5,558 nucleotides of DNA, taken from the NCBI GenBank assembly GCA_036401335.1, contig DASWVC010000267.1:1-5558 (forward strand). The letters run 5' to 3'. This document shows, in pieces, positions 1 through 5,558 of the stretch (position 1 is its first letter; each line of letters starts with the position of its first letter). The notes below the pieces were generated by a model. It worked only from the letters and a program-made list of their open reading frames with translations. It did no database searches and was not told the DNA's origin. A program made the position numbers and the translations under genes. The stretch is from DASWVC01 sp036401335 (GTDB taxonomy: Bacteria > Verrucomicrobiota > Verrucomicrobiia > Chthoniobacterales > JAFAMB01).

Positions 1-2646
1 CAGTTCCCGGGTTCCTTGTTGGTTGGCGGCAAGCTGGGCTTCCAGGTCGCCGAGGTTTTGCGGGATGTTGCGCGCCGGGTAACAGCCGCTTTGCAGAAGT
101 GAAACGAGCTCTTTCCGATGCATCTGGCCGGCGCGCACCAGCAGAAAACCGGGCAACCGGACGCCTTCTTCGTCGATGGAACGGCTGTTGGCCGGCATTG
201 ACCCGGGCGTGATGCCTCCCACATCGGCATGGTGACCGCGGCTTGCCACCCAAAACCCCGGCGCCCGTTCGCCAGGGAGCCAGACCGGGCTTACCACGGT
301 GATGTCTGGCAGGTGCGTGCCCCCGGCATACGGGTCGTTAATGGCGTAAGCGTCGCCTTCCCGCAATGTGCCGCGGGTTTGGCGGATCATTGAACGGACT
401 GCCTCGCCCATGGAACCGAGGTGCACCGGTACATGCGGGGCATTGGCAATCAGGCGGCCTTCGGCATCAAACACGGCGCACGAAAAGTCCAGGCGCTCCT
501 TGATGTTGACCGAGTGGGCGGTGTGGCGCAGCACTTCCCCCATTTGTTCGGCGATCGACATGAACCGGTGGTTGAACACCTCCAAACGCACGGGATCAAG
601 GTCGGCGGAGCCGGCGCGAACCTCCATTTTGACGTCAACTTTGTCGAGCTGAAGGTGACCTGCCTGCGAGATCCTCGCCGTCCAACCTCCCTCCACCACG
701 ACGGTGGTGGTTTCATCGACCACCAAGGCCGGGCCGGAAATCGGCGGGTGACTCCGGTGAAGGGTTTGCCGTGGCACCACGTCAACGTCCACCCACGCAC
801 CTTCAAAAAACACCCGGGCCCGGCTCGTGGCCGGCACCGCTTCCTTTGGTGGTTCGGTGTAGCCCTGAGCTTCCGATTCCCCGGTCACGGCTTCAACGGC
901 GACGGCTTCAACCGTTAAATCGCCCTCTGGCCTGAACCCGAACCTCCTGAGGTGAGCGTCGAGGTAGGCGGCTTCCAGGTCACCACCGCCGTCCAGGTCG
1001 ACCGGCAGGCTCGCATTGCCGCCGGCCGGTCGAACGTAAGCTCGCCGGTGGACCCGGTCGACCCCCATGCCTTGCGCGGTCATTTCCGCCCGTGCCGCCT
1101 TTTCCAGCGCGGCGAGTGCCGCTCCCCGTTCGGCCGTCCGGCTGGCCGGCGATTCCAGCGTTTGTTCTTTGAGAACACGAACCGCGGCTGAGCCAATGCC
1201 GTAGGCGGAGAGGAGGCTTGCAAGGGGATGGATGATCACCCGGGTGACGTGAAGGACGTCGGCCACCTGACAGGCGTGCTGGCCGCCCGCCCCGCCGAAA
1301 GCGACCAAGGCGTACCCGGTAACGTCGTACCCGCGGGCAACGGAAATTTGTTTGACGGCCGCAGCCATGCCCTCAACGGCGATCCGGAGGAAGCCGCTGG
1401 CAAGGGCTTCGGGCGATTCCTGACCTGCTTGAGGCGCCATTCGCGCGAAGCGATCCCGTACCGCGCGCTCGTCCGGCGGCAGATTGCCGCCGGGGCCGAA
1501 AATCGAGGGGAAATGCGCTGCCTGGAGGCGACCCAGCAGCAGGTTGCAATCCGTAATCGTGAGGGGTCCGCCCCGGCGGTAGCAGGCCGGGCCCGGGTCC
1601 GCTCCGGCGCTCTCGGGACCGACGCGCAGCCGCAAGCCGTCATACGTGCAGATGGACCCGCCACCCGCCGCGACGGTATGGATGCGGAGCATGGGCACGC
1701 AGAGGCGGACACCGGCCACTTCCGTCTCGTAGCGACGTTCGAGCTCACCGGCATGGTGGCTGACGTCGGTTGATGTGCCGCCCATGTCGAAACCGATCAC
1801 TTGACCGGCGCCGGCTTCCCCGCCGGCCCGAATGGCGCCCACCACGCCGCCGGCTGGGCCGGAGAGGATGGCGTTGCGGGCATGGAATTGATCGGCGTCG
1901 ACCAAACCGCCATTGGACTGCATGAACAGCACGCGCACTCCCGGCAAGGCCGCACGCAACCGGTTCACGTAATGCCGCAATGTCGACCCCAGGTAGGCAT
2001 CGACCACGGTGGTGTGCCCGCGATTAACGAGGTTGATGAGCCGGCTTACCTCGTGGCTGGCTGATACCTGGGCGAATCCGATCTCCCGGGCCAGGGCGCC
2101 CAGGGCCTGTTCATGCCCCGGGTAGCGGTAAGCGTGCGCCAGCACGATGGCAACGGCCCGGATCCCGTCACGCCAGGCCTGCACCAGGGCCGGCCGGCAA
2201 CCCTCAAGGTCAAGCGGCTCGATTTCCCGGCCGTCTGCGGCATGCCGTCCACGGACCTCAAGCACACGTTCGTACAATGGTTCCGGCAGCGTGATGCAAA
2301 GGTCGAAGAGGCGGGGGCGTTGTTGGGTGCCGATGCGCAGGAGGTCGCGAAGGCCGCGATTTACGACGAGCGCAGTTCGCGCTCCCTTGCGTTCCAGCAG
2401 GGCATTTGTTGCCACCGTGGTGCCCATCTTGACAGCCTCGATCCGGTGAACCGGGATCGGTTGTTCGGGCGGCACTCCGAGCAGTTGCCGGATGCCTTCA
2501 ACCGCTGCATCGTCGTAACGGCCCGGGTTTTCCGAGAGTAGCTTGGCGACACTCAAGGTGCCGTCCGGCGCGCGGCCGATGACGTCGGTGAAGGTGCCGC
2601 CTCGATCAATCCAAAATTGCCATCCCTTCCGAGGCTGCGGCGTCAT
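1..2646 (-). CDS. oplAH: 5-oxoprolinase (ATP-hydrolysing), fused HyuA-HyuB type, C-terminus beyond left edge
   Basis: Likely cytoplasmic enzyme that hydrolyses 5-oxo-L-proline to L-glutamate at the cost of ATP. The frame is open for 882 codons from the ATG at 2646 to position 1 without a stop, so the 3' end is outside the window. The HyuA half (about residues 9-670) begins with WIDRGGTFTDV (12-22), a nucleotide-binding-type motif. It continues with MGTTVATNALLERKGA (74-89), RGHTT (209-213), SGPAGGVVGA (262-271), FDMGGTSTDVS (286-296) and FGGAGGQHAC (450-459). The HyuB half starts near residue 675 with HRFMSIAEQM (693-702), NIKERLDFSCA (714-724), NDPYAGGTHLPD (770-781) and RGHHADVGGITPGSMP (803-818). 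Motif order and wording closely follow animal OPLAH (about 1,290 aa), so roughly 300-400 residues are missing. The start is supported by GAGG seven bases upstream and by the first family motif beginning 11 residues in. A related hydantoinase or acetone-carboxylase-like substrate is possible, but LLERKGA and the fused architecture favour oxoprolinase. Confidence 0.93.
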   Translation of the reverse strand, partial: MTPQPRKGWQFWIDRGGTFTDVIGRAPDGTLSVAKLLSENPGRYDDAAVEGIRQLLGVPPEQPIPVHRIEAVKMGTTVATNALLERKGARTALVVNRGLRDLLRIGTQQRPRLFDLCITLPEPLYERVLEVRGRHAADGREIEPLDLEGCRPALVQAWRDGIRAVAIVLAHAYRYPGHEQALGALAREIGFAQVSASHEVSRLINLVNRGHTTVVDAYLGSTLRHYVNRLRAALPGVRVLFMQSNGGLVDADQFHARNAILSGPAGGVVGAIRAGGEAGAGQVIGFDMGGTSTDVSHHAGELERRYETEVAGVRLCVPMLRIHTVAAGGGSICTYDGLRLRVGPESAGADPGPACYRRGGPLTITDCNLLLGRLQAAHFPSIFGPGGNLPPDERAVRDRFARMAPQAGQESPEALASGFLRIAVEGMAAAVKQISVARGYDVTGYALVAFGGAGGQHACQVADVLHVTRVIIHPLASLLSAYGIGSAAVRVLKEQTLESPASRTAERGAALAALEKAARAEMTAQGMGVDRVHRRAYVRPAGGNASLPVDLDGGGDLEAAYLDAHLRRFGFRPEGDLTVEAVAVEAVTGESEAQGYTEPPKEAVPATSRARVFFEGAWVDVDVVPRQTLHRSHPPISGPALVVDETTTVVVEGGWTARISQAGHLQLDKVDVKMEVRAGSADLDPVRLEVFNHRFMSIAEQMGEVLRHTAHSVNIKERLDFSCAVFDAEGRLIANAPHVPVHLGSMGEAVRSMIRQTRGTLREGDAYAINDPYAGGTHLPDITVVSPVWLPGERAPGFWVASRGHHADVGGITPGSMPANSRSIDEEGVRLPGFLLVRAGQMHRKELVSLLQSGCYPARNIPQNLGDLEAQLAANQQGTREL

Positions 2647-2653
2647 CACCGAT

Positions 2654-2657
2654 CCTC
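2654..2657 (-). promoter_or_regulatory. Ribosome binding site of the oxoprolinase gene
   Basis: On the minus strand GAGG stands seven bases before the ATG at 2646. It decides the start. Another ATG overlapping this site, with its A at 2659, is in a different frame and does not lead into the oxoprolinase sequence. Confidence 0.6.
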
Positions 2658-2672
2658 ATGCCTGCGGGGTTC

Positions 2673-2716
2673 GTGGAACGCAAGGGGAGTTTTGCGAACC
2701 GTTTGTGGAACGCAAA
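2673..2716. repeat. Three GAACGCAA-type motifs in alternating orientation upstream of the oxoprolinase gene
   Basis: GTGGAACGCAA occurs twice as an exact 11-base direct repeat (2673-2683 and 2705-2715, 32 bases apart). Between them lies TTTGCGAAC (2691-2699), close to the inverse of the same core. The middle and right copies form an inverted repeat, TTTGCG (2691-2696) with CGCAAA (2711-2716), 14 bases apart. The cluster fills the roughly 80 bp gap between the 75-codon ORF and the oxoprolinase start, where a repressor or activator site could sit. An operator role is inference; a small RNA hairpin or chance are alternatives. Confidence 0.4.
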
Positions 2717-2726
2717 CCTCTCCCGT

Positions 2727-2954
2727 TCACCTTGGCAGGTCATTGCAGAATCGCATGGCGGCGTTCAGCGTGGGCAGACGCCCGCTCCGGTCTTTCAAGA
2801 ACCCGCGAACGTAGAAGCCGCTGGGGCGTCGTTCAATCGTGTGGTTTTGGTAACGAAGGTATTGCAGCACTTGCTCCTGGGCGGTGAGGTTGGGAGGGCA
2901 CAGGGTCGCCTCGGAGCCGAGCGGCGCATCAAGGAAAGTCGGTTCGACGTTCAT
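2727..2954 (-). CDS. Small hypothetical protein, 75 aa
   Basis: I do not recognise a family. The reading frame runs from ATG (2954) to TGA (2727) and is closed upstream by an in-frame TAA at 2985-2987. Third codon positions are mostly G or C, and the composition is protein-like: a helical-looking LTAQEQVLQYLRYQ (residues 23-36), then a stretch rich in aromatic and basic residues (YQNHTIERRPSGFYVRGFLKD, 35-55), then LNAAMRFCNDL near the end. There is no signal peptide or membrane segment. It is on the same strand as the oxoprolinase gene, 80 bp upstream, so the two could share a transcript. No convincing Shine-Dalgarno sequence precedes the ATG. The opposite-strand ORF over the same bases looks less natural. 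It could still be a chance frame in GC-rich DNA. Confidence 0.45.
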   Translation of the reverse strand: MNVEPTFLDAPLGSEATLCPPNLTAQEQVLQYLRYQNHTIERRPSGFYVRGFLKDRSGRLPTLNAAMRFCNDLPR

Positions 2955-3009
2955 GGGGACGTTGTACGGTCGATGGAGGCCGATTTAGATCAGGAACATG
3001 CCCCTGGAT

Positions 3010-3035
3010 TTGACCGATGTACTGTGGGTTATAAT
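3010..3035 (+). promoter_or_regulatory. Candidate sigma70-type promoter for malate synthase
   Basis: A perfect TATAAT (3030-3035) is preceded by TTGACC (3010-3015). The spacer is only 14 bases, shorter than the usual 16-18, so one of the two boxes may be fortuitous. A start near 3042 would give a leader of about 160 nt. That leader contains a run of seven T (3051-3057) and a small hairpin, ACCCG/CGGGT with a GTTT loop (3149-3162). The region 2955-3201 holds no convincing gene, and it separates divergent genes, so it probably also carries the promoter for the leftward genes, which I cannot place. Confidence 0.35.
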
Positions 3036-3201
3036 GGATACAGCACATCCTTTTTTTAGGCCCATGCTGGCCCTCGTGCTTCCGCTGAAGTTAAGGCCGC
3101 AGGCACTTCAGAGTTTTTCTAATTATCGCCCTGACCCGCATCCAGGCGACCCGGTTTCGGGTGAACCAATACAAAGGCCCATCCGAACCCAGTAAAGCTT
3201 T

Positions 3202-4800
3202 ATGAAACACCAACTGCATCTACCCGCCGGTGTTACCCTCACGGCACCTGTTTCTCCCGCCACGGAGGAGGTCCTCGTCCCCGGGGCGATAAACCTCATC
3301 GTCGCGCTGCACCGCAGCTTCCATTCCCGGCGTCAAGAGCTTTTGCGGTGGCGGGAACAACGGCAGGCGGAGTTGGATGCCGGCAAACGGCCAGACTTCC
3401 TGCCTGAAACGGAGCAGGTGCGGAACAATGCCTGGACCGTGGCCCCGATCCCGGCCGACCTGCAGGATCGCCGGGTAGAGATCACCGGGCCGCCGGAGCG
3501 CAAGATGGTTATCAATGCCCTGAACTCCGGCGCCAAAGTTTTCATGGCCGATTTTGAAGACGCCAACACGCCCACCTGGCAAAACCTGATGGACGGCCAC
3601 CTCAACCTGCGCGACGCGGTTCGCCGCACCATCCGGTTCAAGAGTCCGGAAGGCCGGGAATACGGGCTTAACGACCAGGTGGCGGTGCTCTTTGTGCGAC
3701 CGCGTGGCTGGCATCTCCTCGAAAAACACCTGCTCGTCGATGGAGAGCCGGTGTCAGGCAGCCTGTTCGATTTTGCGTTGTACCTGTTTCACAACGCGAA
3801 AGAACTTCTGGCGCGCCGGTCCGGCCCCTATTTTTACCTGCCAAAGCTGGAGGGGCACCTGGAAGCACGCCTTTGGAACGACGTCTTCGATTTCAGTCAG
3901 GATTTCCTGGGTGTTCCCCGCGGCTCGATCCGGGCAACCGTGTTGATCGAGACAATCCTGGCGGCCTTTGAGATGGACGAAATTCTCTACGAGCTGCGCG
4001 AACATTCCGCAGGGCTCAACTGCGGCCGCTGGGATTACATTTTCAGCTGCATCAAGCGATTCCGAAACGATTTTATTCTTGCGGATCGCGCCCTGGTGAC
4101 CATGACCACGCATTTCATGCGTTCTTATTCCTTGCTCTGCATCAAGACTTGTCATGGCCGTGGCATTCACGCGATGGGAGGCATGGCGGCCCAGATCCCG
4201 GTCAAGAACGACGAGAAAGCCAACCAGGAGGCGTTTGCCAAGGTTCGTGCCGACAAGGAACGGGAAGCCACCGATGGGCATGACGGGACGTGGGTCGCTC
4301 ATCCGGGGCTGGTCGCCCCTGCGTTGGCTGCCTTTGACGCCGTCATGACCTCTCCCAACCAGATTGAGCGCAAGCGTGAGGACGTCCAGGTCACCGCTGC
4401 GGACCTTCTGCAGTTCGGACCCGAAGAACCGATTACCGAGCAGGGCCTAAGGACCAATGTCAGTGTGGGCGTCCAATACCTGGAATCCTGGCTCCGGGGC
4501 GCCGGCTGCGTGCCGCTCTTCAACCTGATGGAAGATGCGGCGACGGCCGAGATTTCCCGGGCTCAGGTCTGGCAATGGATCCGCCACCCGCGCGGCGTCT
4601 TGTCAGATGGCCGCAAGGTAACCCGGGAACTGTTTCGTGCGGTGCTGGACGAGGAACTGGCAAAGATCCAATCGCGGGTCGGGCCGGAGCGGTACGCCAA
4701 AGGCAAGCATCGGGAAGCGGCGGAGCTCTTTGACCGGATAACGACTGAAGATCGGTTTGTCGAGTTCCTGACGTTGCCGGGCTACGAACGGCTCGACTGA
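3202..4800 (+). CDS. aceB: Malate synthase A
   Basis: Condenses glyoxylate with acetyl-CoA and water to give malate and CoA, the second step of the glyoxylate shunt, in the cytoplasm and dependent on Mg2+. The protein is 532 aa, essentially the length of E. coli AceB, and complete. The malate synthase signature REHSAGLNCGRWDYIF is at residues 266-281. Other family blocks are VFMADFEDANTPTW (113-126), LFVRPRGWH (163-171), YLPKLEGHLEARLW (212-225), TVLIETILAAFEMDEI (246-261), CHGRGIHAMGGMAAQIP (317-333), DGTWVAHPGL (361-370) and NLMEDAATAEISR (441-453). By family analogy R166 contacts glyoxylate, E250 and D278 bind Mg2+, and D445 is the catalytic base. The ATG is the first possible start: an in-frame TAA lies nine bases before it. 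No strong Shine-Dalgarno sequence is visible (only AGTAAAG). Isocitrate lyase is not adjacent on the downstream side, so the shunt genes are not in a simple aceBA order here. Confidence 0.97.
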   Translation: MKHQLHLPAGVTLTAPVSPATEEVLVPGAINLIVALHRSFHSRRQELLRWREQRQAELDAGKRPDFLPETEQVRNNAWTVAPIPADLQDRRVEITGPPERKMVINALNSGAKVFMADFEDANTPTWQNLMDGHLNLRDAVRRTIRFKSPEGREYGLNDQVAVLFVRPRGWHLLEKHLLVDGEPVSGSLFDFALYLFHNAKELLARRSGPYFYLPKLEGHLEARLWNDVFDFSQDFLGVPRGSIRATVLIETILAAFEMDEILYELREHSAGLNCGRWDYIFSCIKRFRNDFILADRALVTMTTHFMRSYSLLCIKTCHGRGIHAMGGMAAQIPVKNDEKANQEAFAKVRADKEREATDGHDGTWVAHPGLVAPALAAFDAVMTSPNQIERKREDVQVTAADLLQFGPEEPITEQGLRTNVSVGVQYLESWLRGAGCVPLFNLMEDAATAEISRAQVWQWIRHPRGVLSDGRKVTRELFRAVLDEELAKIQSRVGPERYAKGKHREAAELFDRITTEDRFVEFLTLPGYERLD

Positions 4801-4865
4801 AACCGACCACATCAGTTTTGGGGCAAAGGGTATCCAAACCGGCTGGAATAAGGAAGGCAGTCCAG

Positions 4866-4895
4866 TTTATTTGATGTATATATAATTATTATACT
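4866..4895 (+). promoter_or_regulatory. AT-rich promoter-like patch before the secreted HNH-like gene
   Basis: A sharply AT-rich stretch in GC-rich surroundings contains TATAAT (4881-4886) and TATACT (4890-4895). TTTATT (4866-4871) lies 18 bases before the second box as a weak -35 candidate. It sits 20-50 bases before the GTG starts of the next gene and after the aceB stop, the expected place for a promoter. Assignment of boxes is inference. Confidence 0.4.
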
Positions 4896-4916
4896 CACCT
4901 TAAGGCCACGAAACCG

Positions 4917-5232
4917 GTGTGCGGAGATTCGACTGAAGTGAATCGGCGCGCCCCAGGATGGGTTCAGGGGCGTGGGGGGCGACGATGGGTTGTCCTGGCA
5001 ACCCTGGTTTGTATACTTGCATCGTTGGCAGCGGCACCCGGCCAGCAGCCGACCCCCCTTACTCCGGATTCGCAGCTTACGCCGGGCGATGTGTTCGACG
5101 TGACTGCCTCCGACCTCTGTGTTTCCGGCTACACGAAAACCGTGCGGAATGTTCCCGCGGCACTCAAACGAGAAATCTACACGGCGTACGGCATCACCGA
5201 ACACCACCGGGGCGAGTACGAGTGTGATCACC
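4917..5232 (+). CDS. Secreted HNH-endonuclease-like protein, left exon interrupted by a group II intron
   Basis: Counting from the GTG at 4917, a basic N-terminus (RGGRR, residues 19-23) and hydrophobic core (WVVLATLVCILASLAAA, 24-40) form a signal peptide, with likely cleavage near AAA-PGQQ. A Pro/Thr-rich linker follows. Then comes DLCVSGYTKTVRNVP (66-80), KREIYTAYGI (84-93) and GEYECDH (99-105). I recognise this as the front half of a conserved secreted-protein domain that normally continues with a Leu-rich, Gly-Gly-Asn-containing stretch completing an HNH-like (beta-beta-alpha metal) fold. Here the similarity stops after Asp-His. The next three codons and the TGA (5241-5243) belong to intron-like sequence, and the break falls after the first base of the codon following His. 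GTG 4938 is an alternative start with GGAG 11 bases upstream, giving a shorter leader. The right exon must lie beyond the window. Substrate and nuclease activity are unproven. Confidence 0.7.
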
Positions 5233-5558
5233 GTGCGACGTGAAGTCGCATGAAGAAGATGAGTGAAAGGTATGAACTCAAGTTGAGGACCTAACCTTCC
5301 AGGTCAGTGTCAAGACCTGTCTCCGTCGCCCACGTGCCCCCGGGGCAACCTGCGGGTGCGAAGCTGGGGGAAATGTCACCGGGCGTTGAATCATCCAGGC
5401 ACACCGGAGGCTAGGAGAAGAGGGAACTGGGTGAACGCAAGGGAATCTCCATCAAACGCACGGCTGGCATCGACCAGATGCTCGTCAAGAGGCCGCAAGA
5501 AAGGGGACGTCTCACCGACGCGCTCCTCCAAACGCGGCCCTGGCACGCTCGGCCGACC
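5233..5558 (+). mobile_element. Group II intron, 5' part (domain I), continues beyond right edge
   Basis: The sequence opens with GTGCG (5233-5237), the bacterial group II 5' boundary consensus, exactly where homology of the host protein ends. A basal hairpin follows: TGCGAC (5234-5239) with GTCGCA (5245-5250), loop GTGAA. More short stems follow: CTCA/TGAG (5277-5280, 5284-5287) and CAGGTC/GACCTG (5300-5305, 5314-5319). Purine-rich GAAAGG and GGCTAGGAGAAGAGGGAA blocks and GAACGCAAG (5433-5441) resemble domain I of known introns; Ll.LtrB also has ACUGAACGCAAG, as I recall it. There is no long reading frame in this part, as expected for the ribozyme 5' end. The reverse transcriptase/maturase ORF and domains V-VI would lie to the right. 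It is in the sense orientation of the interrupted gene, so RNA splicing could rejoin the exons. Class and intactness cannot be judged from 326 bases. Confidence 0.75.

Noticed and set aside
450..806. 118-aa minus-strand ORF
   Set aside because: It is a frame-shifted shadow of the HyuB start (HRFMSIAEQM, NIKERLDFSCA), rich in Arg, Pro, Thr and Ser and without motifs.
421..918. 165-aa plus-strand ORF, and other plus-strand ORFs at 1228-1773, 1801-2064 and 2113-2541
   Set aside because: They are antisense to the continuous oxoprolinase frame, show no recognisable motif, and are expected in GC-rich DNA.
1236..1754. 172-aa minus-strand ORF
   Set aside because: It is an out-of-frame reading of the oxoprolinase gene. 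The neighbouring frame on the same strand carries FGGAGGQHAC and other family motifs.
2658..3059. 133-aa plus-strand ORF across the intergenic region
   Set aside because: It opposes the 75-codon ORF, runs through the promoter region, and has no family resemblance or clear ribosome binding site.
2998..3195. 65-aa plus-strand ORF just upstream of aceB
   Set aside because: It contains the TATAAT promoter candidate and leader. Its stop lies directly before the aceB ATG in the same frame, and its composition is unremarkable.
3754..4302. 182-aa and 169-aa minus-strand ORFs within aceB
   Set aside because: They are antisense to a complete, motif-confirmed malate synthase gene.
4796..4820. ACTGA ... 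TCAGT inverted repeat followed by TTTT after aceB, as a terminator
   Set aside because: The stem is only five base pairs with an 11-12 base loop and overlaps the stop codon, which is too weak to call a terminator.
4812..5231. 139-aa minus-strand ORF
   Set aside because: It is antisense to the signal peptide and HNH-like exon and crosses the AT-rich promoter patch. The plus-strand reading has recognisable conserved blocks.
5430..5434. GGTGA as EBS1 partner of the exon end TCACC
   Set aside because: It overlaps GAACGCAAG, which is conserved between introns with different targets, whereas EBS1 should vary with the exon.

Overview
The window comes from a GC-rich bacterium. Coding regions favour G or C at third codon positions, and aceB has no strong Shine-Dalgarno sequence. 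The gene types would suit a heterotrophic Gram-negative lineage such as Verrucomicrobiota or Acidobacteriota, but nothing here fixes the phylum.

Left half, minus strand (1-2954). The dominant gene is an open-ended reading frame running from an ATG at 2646 off the left edge, 882 codons with no stop. It encodes most of an ATP-dependent 5-oxoprolinase of the fused HyuA-HyuB (OPLAH) type, which opens 5-oxoproline to glutamate. About 80 bp upstream of it on the same strand is a 75-codon ORF (2727-2954) of unknown function. The gap between them holds three copies, in alternating orientation, of a GAACGCAA-type motif.

Centre (2955-4800). A divergent intergenic region with a TATAAT-type promoter candidate leads to a complete plus-strand malate synthase A gene (aceB, 532 aa), the second enzyme of the glyoxylate shunt. 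All family signature and active-site motifs are present. Isocitrate lyase is not in the window.

Right end (4801-5558). After an AT-rich promoter-like patch comes the 5' part of a gene for a secreted protein. It has a signal peptide followed by the front half of an HNH-nuclease-like domain. The frame is interrupted immediately after the Asp-His pair of the HNH motif. At 5233 the sequence changes to what reads as the 5' end of a group II intron: GUGCG boundary, short basal hairpin, and a domain I-like structured region containing GAACGCAAG. The intron lies in the sense orientation and runs off the right edge, so splicing could in principle restore the host reading frame.

The genes do not form one pathway. 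Oxoprolinase belongs to glutathione/5-oxoproline recycling, malate synthase to C2 carbon assimilation, and the right end is a mobile ribozyme in a nuclease-like gene. The intron-interrupted HNH gene is the most unusual item.
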